Source: Spisula solida
Lineage: Eukaryota > Mollusca > Bivalvia > Venerida > Mactridae
DNA length: 64,000 nt
Direction: 5' to 3'
Assembly: GCA_947247005.1 (NCBI GenBank)
Contig: OX365953.1
Span: forward strand, 26,100,784 to 26,164,783
Every line of letters starts with the position of its first letter. Position 1 is the stretch's first letter. This document shows positions 35,801-47,300 of the stretch, piece by piece. The notes below the pieces were generated by a model. The model was not told where the DNA came from and made no database searches. It saw only the letters and a list, made by a program, of their open reading frames with translations. Both the position numbers and the translations under genes were made by a program.

Positions 35801-36134
35801 TCTCCGATTACGTTCAACCAACTAACGACTTTGGTCAAAATTAGCTGACAGAACCATGGGTCACAGAAAAAAGGCCAGCCTACAGTAACACTAAGGTCTA
35901 GCGGTCTATACTCATTCTCATCTGACGGGCTAGAACTAAAGAAACATATTATTCAATAAATTTTAATTTACGTTCATCAGTATTTTAAAATCGCTTACAC
36001 ACACGTAGCGTTGGATTGGCCTTCAAGTTTGATAAATCAAAGAAAAATCATGTAAAAGGTGTGTTATACTCACCATATTGTAACACAATACCAACAACCG
36101 CGTAGACACTGTAATATTTCATATACATTCTCAT
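29821..36134 (-). CDS. CYYR1/Shisa-like cysteine-rich membrane protein, paralog A (complete, 4 exons)
   Basis: The minus-strand exons are 36134-36074, 33684-33561, 31101-30956 and 30086-29821; 597 bp gives 198 aa, with phases 1, 2, 1. The N-terminus (residues 1-21) is a signal peptide. A short lumenal region has six cysteines, C35, C48, C54-C55 and C61-C62, in the pattern C-x12-C-x5-CC-x5-CC. One transmembrane helix (about 68-92) is followed by KKKK, then a Pro/Tyr/Gln-rich cytosolic tail with PPxY motifs (IPPPYG, EPPPYC, APPAYK). This layout matches cysteine and tyrosine-rich protein 1 and the wider Shisa/CYYR superfamily, whose PPxY motifs bind WW-domain proteins such as NEDD4-type ligases. 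Its exact function is unknown. Paralog B lies 5.3 kb upstream in the same orientation. Confidence 0.82.
30210..30360 (+). repeat. Dispersed repeat shared with 5711-5850
   Basis: AATTCTCAAAATAGCACAAA, then TATGTGGATCATATTTGCCT and AATAGTTCATTT, align with the 5.7-kb copy. It lies in the last intron of CYYR1-like A. Confidence 0.55.
30610..30940 (+). repeat. Dispersed GGCATTGTGCC element, copy 2, with a short direct repeat upstream
   Basis: GTATAGTCTCCCAATAAG occurs at about 30618 and 30698. From 30735 the sequence follows the family: TTTTGCTGTGGAAACTGGAT, CAGCTTGGACTTGGGCGGAT, TTCTGTGCTCGGCTGGATAA and CCTTCCCTGTCTGACTTAAT. The same order is found at 44310-44525. Confidence 0.6.
32337..32500. 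mobile_element. MITE (CCTCAATAATAA ends), copy 2
   Basis: The left end is GCCTCAATAATAAGACC and the right end GGTGGTGTTATTATTGAGG. It shares TGGACCTGAAAATTGTTCAT with copy 1 at 24061. In CYYR1-like A intron 2. Confidence 0.6.
32718..33090. mobile_element. TIR element packed with copies of its own terminal core
   Basis: The left terminus TGTAGCAACGTTAAATGTCG (32718) is the exact complement of the right terminus CGACATTTAACGTTGCTACA (ending about 33087), extending inward through CATCGACG/CGTCGATG. Nine copies of GCGACATTTARCG or a one-base variant, all pointing the same way as the right terminus, lie at about 32888-33075, one followed by a 12-base G run. No coding capacity. Confidence 0.65.
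33205..33325 (-). repeat. Dispersed GTGCATAAGGTATTG element, copy at 33.2 kb
   Basis: The + strand reads GTCACTTGTATACAAACATT, TTTAATTGGATAAAACAGCA and GTACCTTATTCACTAAGG, the complement of the 63.5-kb copy. The last 25 bases are duplicated (CCTTATTCACTAAGG twice). Confidence 0.6.
34186..34599. mobile_element. mariner-like MITE with TA target duplication
   Basis: The 25-bp ends CAGTGCCCACCAAAAATAAG/TATAC and GTATACTTATTTTTGGTGGG/CACTG are perfect complements and are flanked by TA on both sides (34184-34185 and 34600-34601). The length is 414 bp. The internal frames do not encode a transposase. In CYYR1-like A intron 1. Confidence 0.85.
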
Positions 36135-36567
36135 TGTTTTCGTGTTTCTTATTAAAATAAGAAGAAGAAAATAATAATAACAATAAGTAACAGAAACAAT
36201 CCGACTTAAAACTTAAACGTGATTTAAGATCACGATCTCGGGTAAAAATCCATACACGTCTTGCCTAAAATATCCGGATCAATATTGGGGTATGTCGATA
36301 TGTTCAGAAATCTTTTATATAAATACTATGACGTGTTTTATTGAAATCAACCTACCCGTTCATTTAACCGTACGTAGAATATACACATAATCCCTTACAG
36401 ACAGCTGAGTTCATATAAACACACATATGGTCAAACAATAATACAAATGTGATAAACCTATTATAATTCTAATATATAATCTAAAACCTATGCATAATAT
36501 TATAAAGATTATTTGAAATAAACAGATCAATATTATTTAGTAGTTCATTTTCTCGTTCAGTTGTGTG

Positions 36568-36965
36568 TTGGGCATTGTGTGTTGGGCATTGTGTGTTGCC
36601 CAACATTGTGTGTTGCCCAACATTGTGTGTTGGGCATTGTGTGTTGGGCATTGTGTGTTGGGCATTGTGTGTTGCCCAACATTGTGTGTTGCCCAACATT
36701 GTGTGTTGCCCAACATTGTGTGTTGCCCAACATTGTGTGTTGCCCAACATTGTGTGTTGGGCATTGTGTGTTGCCCAACATTGTGTGTTGGGCATTGTGT
36801 GTTGGGCATTGTGTGTTGGGCATTGTGTGTTGCCCAACATTGTGTGTTGCCCAACATTGTGTGTTGGGCATTGTGTGTTGCCCAACATTGTGTGTTGGGC
36901 ATTGTGTGTTGCCCAACATTGTGTGTTGGGCATTGTGTGTTGGGCATTGTGTGTTGGGCATTGTG
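36568..36965 (+). repeat. Two-letter minisatellite, 26 units of two inverted-core types
   Basis: Unit A (14 bp) is TTGGGCATTGTGTG; unit B (17 bp) is TTGCCCAACATTGTGTG. In A the core is TGTTGGGCA; in B it is the complement, TGCCCAACA. Read from 36568 the order is AABBAAABBBBBABAAABBABABAAA (14 A, 12 B), with no point differences between copies that I can see; the last unit is clipped by two bases. Long open frames in five registers follow from the absence of stop words in the unit and are not genes. Confidence 0.93.
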
Positions 36966-37045
36966 CCGTGGTATGTGGCGTTCTTATGTTTTCGGTGCTC
37001 GCCTGTTTAAGTTGAGTGCTGCCTTTAAAGTCCGATGTTCTGTTC
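36955..37045 (+). repeat. Dispersed GGCATTGTGCC element, copy 3
   Basis: Directly after the minisatellite comes GGCATTGTGCCGTGGTATG, TTTCGGTGCTCGCC and AAGTTGAGTGCTGCCTT, matching the copies at 17.2, 30.8 and 44.4 kb. Confidence 0.65.
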
Positions 37046-37271
37046 TCTTTTTGATGTTCATTAAACACTGAGTGGTTGTACACACACTTAGTACAGTTTA
37101 TATTTTTAATATAAACAACAATGACTGAAACAAATTAACACGTATATATATAGTTGTCTTATGTTTTATTTTCTGGTAACAAGATCATGACATAAACAGT
37201 AAATTCTTCAATCGACTCGGCAATTTCAGGGACTTTGAAATCGTCCGCAAAATTCGTGCCAATATACATGT

Positions 37272-38670
37272 ACGAGGGTGATCAACAAATACGCGGAACA
37301 ATGCTGTAATTTCTTTATTTGTCATTGTAAGTGGTTGAAACTTTCTAAACATGAAGATAAATTAATTTTAAATTGTTTCACCACTGACCATCACTATTAA
37401 CATGATTAACCAAAGTCAGAACGAATGCGGTTTCCTATGGCAACGCCACTCGATGTCATGCGGCCAAAATTTTCATATTTTCCAACGTTGTACGTAGCAA
37501 ACAATGACGTATCATTCGTGCGTTTGTAAAAATATACTTTTCTAAATGATAGGTTATGAATATGCGATGTTATTATTTGTTTTCTAAATGGGTAATGGAA
37601 ATTTTTCAGTGAAATAAACAGTGAAAATAACAGTGAAATTACCACTTTGTTATTTTCACTGTTTTAGAAGCTGGTTCCAGTATCATGCAGAAAAAGAAAC
37701 TTAACGTCAACTGCGCCGGGCTTTAAAATATGCGTTACGTCATCATGACATCATAATTATCACGTCGTGACGTTCTAATTTCGAAGTGCTTTTTCCAATT
37801 AAGCCAATTACGGCACATATTTAAGAGGAATTGAGGCATATAATAAACAGAAAATTTGTTGATTTTTGGTGTAAGATCAATTTTATTTCATTCGTGATCA
37901 CAGAAAATTACATTTTCACTCGTGGCTACGCCACTCGTGAAAATATTGATTTTCTGTGATCACTCGGTGAAATAAAATTCGATCTTACACCAAAATCAAC
38001 AAATATCCTCTATATATAACATTACATTCATTAGTTCAATGATTTATTTTAACGTCAAAATCCCGTGTACTAGCTATTTGCTTCGAAGTCATAGTGCGAT
38101 ACAGAAATCGGCGACAAAAAGTCGTGTTGTGAATGAAATGTCAAAAAGTACCAATGGCAATATTGCAAAATGCAATAAACATGTAATAGCGTACAAAACA
38201 GGTGTCTCATATGTAGCCATGTGCAATCAATGACGACATGCGAATGGGCTACACGACGTCAATAACGTCAAATTACGTCATCAATATTAATGTTCCCCAG
38301 GAGCCCATTCTTATAATTTACATGCAAGTTGCAAAGTGAAATACATGTTTTTAGGTTGACAGGTCAATGAAGTATATCTGGTTGTACAGCTATTTTTTTA
38401 GAATAAGTCGATGCGTTACACATTATGAATTGTGCCACGGATGAGTATTTATACTGTTACATGTAATGACGTCGCGATGACGTTGGGCCTGTGAAGCCAT
38501 AGTGGCGTTATGGTTTCTATGTTTTATTGACCCAATATTTCCTTGAGTTTAATGTTTTTATTGTTATGTATTTGTAATACGCCATTCTATTAATTGACCG
38601 ATTTTTTTTAATATTGATTACGTAACAAAGATTTCAGAACATTTCTCCGCGTATTTGTTGATCACCGTTG
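37272..38670. mobile_element. mariner-like TIR element, 1.4 kb, no transposase recognised
   Basis: The left end is TACGAGGGTGATCAACAAAT followed by ACGCGGA. The right end is TCCGCGTATTTGTTGATCAC followed by CGTTGTA. TGTA/TACA flanks fit a TA-type insertion. Frames inside (37406-37645, 38039-38233) are short and unrecognised. A palindromic MITE is nested at 37855-38022. Confidence 0.6.
37855..38022. mobile_element. Palindromic MITE nested in the 37-38 kb element
   Basis: The arms TTGATTTTTGGTGTAAGATC and GATCTTACACCAAAATCAAC mirror each other, as do TTTCACTCGTGGC and GCCACTCGTGAAA at the centre (about 37928). The 3' flank ATATCCTCTATATATA equals that of the palindrome at 6195-6335. Confidence 0.7.
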
Positions 38671-38690
38671 TACATGTATAAATAAACCTA

Positions 38691-39334
38691 ACGGCACTTC
38701 TAACGCTACTCTTTTATTTTCCTTGATATCTCCTAAACCGTTCGAGGTAACCTCATCAAATTTTTACTCAACTGAGTTTGATGCATGTGCATGTTACCAC
38801 TCTAGTCAAAGTTAAAGCATAATTTACGTCACTCGAATTTCAAAAGTCACAAACTTAAACAGCGTATTTATCAAGGGTAAATTGGGTATTTTCTATTTTT
38901 TTTATTTCATTACTGTTTTAAATGTTATATAACGCGTGTACACAATAAAAAATATTCATGAATGTCATTTACGATGCAACTTGGTAGCAGTTGGTAAGCT
39001 AAGGCCGCCTCAAAATAAACGCATTTTCTGAATAAAAATCAATACGTTCGTTATAAACGTTGAATATGATTAAAGGCTTCGTTTATTGTACTTGAAGTGT
39101 AAAATACACATCATTTATAAACATCCAACATGTAAAAGTATGCAAGATAATTGAATTACATCAGTTTGATATCGTTTTTGGTCACCCCATTTGTTCCAAT
39201 TTCAAGCTGAGCTCGACTCACGTAACTCGCAGGAATTGTATTATCTCAACATACTCGTTATGATAACGGTTATCACATATAGCAGTTTTAAAGATAACTG
39301 GCATATGTTAAAGGTAGCGTTAGAAGTGCCGTTA
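38691..39334. mobile_element. TIR element, 0.64 kb
   Basis: TAACGGCACTTCTAACGCTA on the left and TAGCGTTAGAAGTGCCGTTA on the right are perfect complements. No transposase. It starts 20 bases after the previous element. Confidence 0.65.
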
Positions 39335-40191
39335 AGTGTACATACATTAAATCGTTAGACCTGGTTTTTCACGGAAACTAATCGAATTTCGCCAAATTCT
39401 CAAGTTGTGTTTGTGAATCATTATTATTAGAACATATAATCAGACTTTGTAAAAAGTTTGACTGTATTGTATATGCATGTGTATTGTGTAATGGTATAAA
39501 TACATGTAGGATATCAAAAATAAAAGATAATGAAAAACAATAACATTATAAAAAATAAACTTTTTTTTCGTTTTTGTTCTTCATTTGTTCTTCATTTGTT
39601 CTTCAAAACATCGTTCATTAATTTTATCCTCGTATTTTCATGTTATGTTTGAATCGAGCGTATTAAAAGATTGTTGTTTTTGGATACCTTTGATTATTAC
39701 AGAATTATTCATTGTTACGCTATATACCGTCAGTACACATGTGCCAAATATTAATTAAAGAAAATGAATTGTTCACCGGAGGTATGTTAAGCGAATCGTT
39801 GTATTCAGGCTTGTCACTTGTCAATAGGAAAGAAATGGTACAACATATATATCACAGAAAGTTTCTCTCAATGAAACAAGGATTAAACGTATTCGTATGA
39901 CCGCTTCATTTCTCCAATTGACATTGTCCTCATGTTTCTATCAATACAATATTGATAACCATTGGTAAAAAGCGTATACGCCACTTAAGACTTAAGACAC
40001 TATCCAACCAAATCAAATATAAGTTCGCGTCCAAAGCACTTTGACATGAACAAAAACCAATACGCTATTTTAATTAAATTTAATTACATTTATCTCCCTT
40101 GATAAAGACTGGTGTTGATTACGTAAGCTCAGTACATTTCAAGACGCAACACTAAGTAAAAGGCAGAGAAAAAAGTACAGTAGAGGTTTTT

Positions 40192-40434
40192 AGTAGTAAC
40201 CCTTCGGTCCAGGATCAAAGGGGTCAGGAGGGGATCTGTGACCCTTATAGTTTACAGTTTATTTCAGAAATTAAGGCATAATGCCAATGGATCATGTTTA
40301 CAACAATATATAAATACATATATAAATACGCATACAAAGCAATCATATACATGTACACTATTATTAAAATAATTATTGTATATGAGGGTCATCCGCTACT
40401 GACCACTTTGATCATTGACCGAAGGGTTACTACA
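40192..40434. mobile_element. TIR MITE (TAGTAACCCTTCGGTC)
   Basis: The ends TAGTAACCCTTCGGTCCAGG and GACCGAAGGGTTACTA are complementary. The inner GATCAAAG and GATCAT words continue the symmetry with mismatches. The length is about 243 bp. Confidence 0.6.
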
Positions 40435-40599
40435 AGGATAACCCATATAGATGCAAGCACTTATTTAATATGTGTGCAATATGATCCTGTGTTTTTGCTA
40501 AAGGGACAGCTAGTGGAATAGACAGTAAACTGTTGTGTGATACAAGGAATCCGTCTTTGACATCCTGTCATTTTAATAATTTAAGGTCGAATTGACTCC

Positions 40600-41095
40600 T
40601 TTGTACTTTAACATTCCCGGTGTATATACTAGGAGTATAGCACCGATACACACCGAAACTACCTATAGATTATCAACAGTTTGAGAAACACCGAAACGCT
40701 CAGAAGTGACCAAGTACCCCAGTTGAGATTCAAATCAGGGACTTCTCCGGAGTCAAGAGCGCAACGTAGTCGACCAAGTACCCCAGTCGATATTCAAACC
40801 AGGGACTTCTCCGGAGTCAAGAGCGCTGCTTAGTCGACAAAGTACCCAAGTCGATATTCAAATCAGGGACTTCTCCGGAGTCAAGAGCGCTACGTAGTCG
40901 ACCAAGTACCCAAGTCGATATTCAAACCAGGGACTTTTCCGGAGTCAGGAGCGCTACGTAGTCGACCAAGTACCCCAGTCGATATTCAAACAAGGGACTT
41001 TTCCGGAGTCAAGAGCGCTACGTAGTCGACCAAGTACCCCAGTCGATATTCAAACCAGGGACTTCTCCGGAGTCAAGAGCGTTGCTTGGTCGACT
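40600..41095 (-). repeat. tRNA-derived SINE with head amplified six times
   Basis: On the minus strand the unit reads GTCGACTACGTAGCGCTCTT, GACTCCGGAGAAGTCCCTGG, TTTGAATATCGACTGGGGTA and CTTG. TTTGAATATCG is the B-box position. Units start at 40711, 40774, 40838, 40902, 40966 and 41030, a period of 63-64 bp. The single-copy SINE body (GTTTCGGTGTTTCTC..., GTGTATCGGTGCTATAC) follows at 40710-40600 and matches 13000-13110. Confidence 0.75.
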
Positions 41096-41398
41096 CCGTG
41101 TCACCCACAGATTTCAAATTTTAAATCTGTCAGGGCTTCGTTTTCACCCGATCCAGGTAAAGCGGCGTACGTGAACAGGACCTCGCGTAAATTAGTATGG
41201 TTTTTTATACATGCACATTTCAATAAAACGTTTGTTTCAAAATAAAAAAAATGTGCTTCAGGTAGTGTTGATGGGTATTTTCTGTGTTATTTTAAAAACA
41301 AAATTGTTTGTGTGTAGTTTTATGAAATAGGGTATAAGACAAGTGTTGCGATTGTTAAAATAACTGTACACACAAGCTGGGGTAAAAACTTTCCAATG

Positions 41399-44300
41399 TT
41401 ATTGGTGCGTCGTATTGTGAGGGTTCGATTTAAACATTGTCCTTGCCGGTGTGATGTACGCTGGCGCTAAAGGACCGCACATGGGACCTGTATGTGGTCC
41501 TGACGATGAAAATGGCATTCCAGGTTGTGACGCTGCCATCAATGGTTGAACGGCTGGGTTATATGGCGATCCAACACACTGACTGTATGGCGGTGGGGCT
41601 ACGTGCATCATGCCAGGTATTGGCGGCGGGTGACCGAAACCATAACCATAATGTCCATTCATCGGCTGTCCATGAGATGCACCATATCCATTAACACTAT
41701 TGCTGATATTTGCTACTGGAATATAATGAACAAATAGTTAATGTAATTCTAGGGTTATTAAACACAATACTGTCCTAACCTGTACTTAACACTCCAGTTT
41801 AGTCGTTCCTACCGCTTCCCTATTATTTCCGTTCTGTTTTACACACCACTCCCGTTCAGTCATACTTATGACCAAGTCCAGTTTTATTGACCACTCCCGT
41901 TTAGTCGTACTTATGACCCGCCCTGTCGTATTTACCCCTACTTCCATCCAGTCGTACTTATGACCCGCCCTGTCGTATTTACCCCTACTCCCATCCAGTC
42001 GTACTTATGACCCGCCCTGTCGTATTTACCCCTACTCCCATCCAGTCGTACTTATGACCCCGCCCTGTCGTAATTACCCCTACTACCATCCAGTCGTACT
42101 TATGACCCCGCCCTGTCGTATTTACTACTACTCCCATCCAGTCGTACTTATGACCCCGCCCTGTCGTATTTACCCCTACTCCCATCCAGTCGTACATCCC
42201 ACACCGTTAAACTAAACATGAAACGAATCTAGTAATTACTAATTAAAATTTGCTCTGATTGGAAATATGTACATCCTAATATGTATGTGAAGTACACTGT
42301 GGACATTGCGACAGAGACATTCGGAACATTAAGTTGCCCCGCTCAAGCATACCTGGAATTACCACAGCAACATAAGCGAGTGTATGTGTGGAATAATACT
42401 AGTATGCATATACATGTACATGTATCTAATGAATAGATGAAAAATGAAGCTACAATTATAGAAAATTTCATATTAAAATATCAAGAAATAAATATTACGG
42501 TACTTGTCCCGACACATTCCCAACAATCCTTGTATTTCATGTGTGTCTTTTCATATCGAATGCATCAAATGATTAAGAACAAATAATGACATGCAAGGCA
42601 GTGACGAGCATTTCATCAATTATATTCAACGAGTTTCATCAAGCATTCTATGCGGAAAGTCACACATGAAATACAATGTATTATTTTTATCACATGATAG
42701 CTTCTGCGACTGAAACATCAATCATGCCATATAAACACGTCAACTAATCGTGAACGCTCCGTCATTTCCGTTTGTCTCGGTAAATATATTGCAATGCAAA
42801 GGCCGAGGTGATCAGAATGGGCGTCAACATCAAAGCTTTATACTATTACACTATTGTATTTTATCATTTTATGTAATGATTTTATTACACTCACGTAACA
42901 TCAAACACGTGATAAATTCCAATATGAGCAACTCCAAAGGTACGAACTAGCAGTTATTATAAGGCCTGTAAACGGTTTGCTCACATTGCTTTGAAAATGA
43001 ATGATGGTCATTCACAACGTGATCAGTAACACTTTGTCAAAGAATATATGAGAATGGAACTGACACTTAGCTAAATTTCCTATAGAAGCCGCCATTTTTA
43101 AAAGACATTAGACGATCGGCGTACGTCAGTAGCGATAAATGCCGAACGGACCGTTCCGATTGGTTTCTAGTGTATAACTTTGTACATTTGGTGTGAAGTG
43201 ACACATCAAAACATTTCTATCTTCTCTAATGGGCGCTTTCATGAGTTGTGAACACACTATATCGTGTTTTAGGGGGCTTGCCCACTCATTATAATCGTTT
43301 ATATCAATAATTCTACTTTTAACTACTGTGGTACTACCTTAAGGAAATACATTGTATGGTAACATAGAATTATATAACGGATTAAAAATTTAAAATAGAA
43401 AGTATGTTGCTATGGCAACGGGGATACTCACTTGTTACCGCTTGAGAATTTGGTTGATTTGAGAAACTTGTTCGTATCACATTATTTTTCTTCTGCTTCT
43501 TACTAACTATGAGAGCACATACTAAACATATCGTCAGCACAAATAACACGCCGAACACTATCCCTATAATGGCGCCCAGTGACAGACCCTTCGCACTGAA
43601 AGTACATGTATATGTTTTATAAAGATGACAACGCATACCAAAATTGGCATCCGGATACTCGGGTCGCTATCCGATCGAATATTCGGATACCCGTATAAAT
43701 AATGAACCAAACATTGAACTTGATATAGAATATAACAAAATGTCGCGTAAAACATTATTTTTGTGTATCAAGCATACTTACAAACTTTAAAACAATATTT
43801 CAGAGAACAGGGGAACTAGTCAATTGAATTATTTCATAAGCTGGCAGCACGACACTTATTCATTAAAGTTCTTTTAAAGAAATTTTCTTAGATGAAACGA
43901 TGACGTGATACATTTCAAACTGATTGTATAGTGCATACTCCAATTATTTTATTCTTCGCATTCACTGGTTGTTCCCTTTCTTATTCGTTCGCGCTATTCG
44001 TACCCTATGCGGTTCGTTTATAAGTCAATATGCGCTGTTGCAAGGATTTACAATTGACTGCTATTCTTAATGTGGTTATTCAACCCGGGAATACTAATTG
44101 CTTAAAGTAGGTCATTCGGATGGGAGCATTCAGCTTACTGGAGCTGGGTCGTTTTACTTTTGCGCTTGGCTAGTCCAGACGGGCCATCTAGCTAAGGCAT
44201 TGCATGAACCGTTTTCCATTGCAGAAACTATGTCATTCAGCTGAAACATTGACATTCAACTATTTAGTATTGTTATTTTTCAACTTTTAGGACTTCTGAG

Positions 44301-47300
44301 AGCTAAAACTAGGTATTTCAGCCGTTTTGCTGTTGGAACTCGGTCATTCAGCTTGGGCATTCAGCTTTTTGATTGCTGAAATTAGTTCATTCAGCTTTTC
44401 AACAGCTTGGACTTGGGCGGATCATTTACTTGTTCAATTAGGCATTGTGCCTTGTATGGGTTTTTATGCTTTCTGTGCTCGGCTGTGTAAGTTGAGTGCT
44501 GCCTTCCCTGTTTGACTTAATATTATCTTTTTTAGACAAAAATCCATCTTAGTCACAAAATAAGATATTTTCGTAAAATTACGTGAAACAAACTTAGAAA
44601 ATTAGTTTTACTTAGAGAAACAAATATCCTACATGTTTTGTGAATACGGGCACTGACCCCTGTGGATTTTTTCAGTTTAAACTTTGTGTAGTATTGTCTA
44701 CAAATTGAGCCGTCAAGTAACCAACAATAATCCTGACATGAGAAAAGTAGCATATGTCACGATTGTACAATAATGAATGTTTATTTGTATAAATTACCAG
44801 TATGACGTATGCAAAGAACTAGGTAAACTATGACTTTGTCAAGTTGTATTAATACAATAGAGCGTCGAATTAGACCGGTACCCGTAAATAGTCAAAAGAA
44901 TAGCCCATTTGCCTCATGGCACACCCACAGTGAATGTCTGTGCACAGCGTTTATGTATTAACAAGTGTCGTTCTTACTTATTCGAGCCAGCCAGTTGATC
45001 TAATGAAATACAGACTACTGCCTGAGCACATCTCCGATTCTTGTATGTTCATACCATTTACCTGGTAAATAGATAGGGTCACAACCGAGATTCAAACCTT
45101 TGATCTCCAGCATCCTATACGGATGCCTTAATCATTAGGTGGACATATGTAAGTTCTATCGGATAGCCTCGTTTGATAATTTATATTTCTTAAGAAACAT
45201 CCCACTTTCCACAAAGAGTTTTAAATATTGGTATTTGGCATGATATGCACAATCCATGAAATACACGTAGTGTCGAAATACTGGTCAGATACCCAATGTA
45301 TGGTTCTAGGGGGACACAGCTTTTACTGTAATTAGTTTATACTGATTTATTTTAGGTCGAGTGTAAAACCAGTTTTCCAAACTGACATTTAATCACTCCC
45401 AGTACCTCGTTCCTTACGTTATCAATCGTTCCGAGGGTATGAGAGCAGAGAAGTTTGGTTGTATTTGACTCGTATTGTATGTAAGTCTATACATGTATGT
45501 GTGAATTATATGTAGATGACGAATTGCATTATTATAATTTCACACTTACCAACATCTTGTGTTATTGTCACAGCATTCATATCCCGAGTTACATGTTGTA
45601 CGGTATACAGAATGTAAACTAGTACATATCTCTTCTCCAAGGACCAACTCATCTACAATATACGATGTTAATTACTATACTTGTGTCATAGTTACTGTGG
45701 ATTGGAGTGCAGTATCTGCAATACTTCACCGGAAAAGCGTGCGATAACTGTAATACTGCGCTGGATGTGGCACATAAACCACGTCCTCCGTGAAATTAAA
45801 ATACAAATTACAAACAGAACTAACACTCATATATTGATTTAAGCTCAGGCTTCGTCCTCGACTAAATACAATAACCTATAGTTTCAGTTCTGTATTAGCA
45901 TTCAAGCTATGTGAGTGAGTAGAGATATACAGATATACGGATTACACGTACATGTACAGGGTGTAAGGTATGAAAGATCGCTCCGGTCAGAATACAAGAT
46001 ATATATCTTTACATTTACCAAGCCAAATCTTATAAGATTTGGAGTGACGATACAGCACTTAAATTAGAAACTGTCGAGTATTTTCTTCAGGATTCCATCC
46101 TGACTCAGGAACCGTTGCCATTGAATTACAGAACGCGACATTATGTGCCCTTATTAAACAAAAACTTCGTTGCGTTAACACCCGAGTTATTCATCAAAGT
46201 TACGGATTTGCTGAAGAAAGTTTTCCAACGCTAGCCCTCTTATAAACGATTAACAAATTTTACCAGCGGTAAACAATGTCATCCGTCCAAGAGCTATAGT
46301 GTGATCCCAACCTGCCGATTACATTGGAGGGATTTCGTAAACTCGACGTGTTCTATTTGTTGTCCAAGGTATAGGAATTCGAATGTTATTGTTACTTTAA
46401 AATACGAGCTTGTGTGGACATCATTCTTTTACACCGAGTGCATTATGAATATTATCGCAGACATGTGCACCTAAACAAATATGGGTAATTGATCTTCCTC
46501 TAAGAGCTGTATGACCTAAGAGGGATTGAACCCATATCATTCGGAAACACCGTCGCAAGATTCGCCTGGAACTACACGCTACCAAGGATAAATTTGCACA
46601 TACTATTGATAACGGGTGGTTGTCCCTTACCATTTGCGGATATATCCAGACTGGGAAATATCCACCCTGTAAAATGTCTTATATCCTCTCCGCTACCATA
46701 GCGAACTAATGCAGACTGGCCGGGATGGCCATTTCGACCTTCCGTAGTTTTCGACCTAAATGCCCAAGTTCGGGAATTTTGCTGTCATGGGTACTTAGGC
46801 ATCCAAGACTAAAGGATATTACGGGCCCAAGGTCGTACACAGGTTTTTGGGCCCGCTGGTCCCCCTTAAAGAGGGCTATGGGCGTAGATTTTCCATAACG
46901 TCCTACCCGCGATTGCGATACGATTCCCTGTGGAATTGCATTAACATTTAGCGCCAAAAAGTTTTTATTTTTCTATAGCTAGACAAAGGGGTCAAAATCA
47001 GTGCCCTAAAGGGGCCCAAAAGTAGGCCTACGAAGCTAAGGGTCACCGTCACATCGTCATTTCCGGTGACCTTTAGTCGAAATGTTGACAATTTATCCTA
47101 CTTTCACTTATCCGGATGTATCGAGTTTTTATCAGTGCTGCAAGTCAATAGTGTCTCAGGGACGGGGTATAGGGACCATATGAAGTTCTCATGCCCCCCC
47201 CCCCCAAATCGTTGTAGCGGAAAGGATATGAGCAGCTATAGCACGTTATTACTGACGATAAAATTGTTAAAATCCGTAAATTTACCACACACAAACAATG

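Larger units (their letters stand above)
36135..41398. other. Region between CYYR1-like genes A and B
   Basis: No exon is supported. The stretch holds the two-unit minisatellite (36568-36965), a mariner-like TIR pair (37272-38670) with a nested palindrome, a TIR element (38691-39334), a MITE (40192-40434) and the amplified SINE (40600-41095). The promoter of gene A should lie just upstream of 36134, but no motif stands out. Confidence 0.55.

Noticed and set aside
36481..37083. Long open frames on both strands (up to 200 aa) with repeated HNAQHTMLG or VLGIVCW words
   Set aside because: They are read-through of the 14/17-bp minisatellite in several registers on both strands; there is no start context, splice context or family similarity.
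41985..42197. Minus-strand 70-aa frame with a 16-residue repeat
   Set aside because: It is produced by the 48-bp minisatellite; units of 47 bp on one side break the frame.
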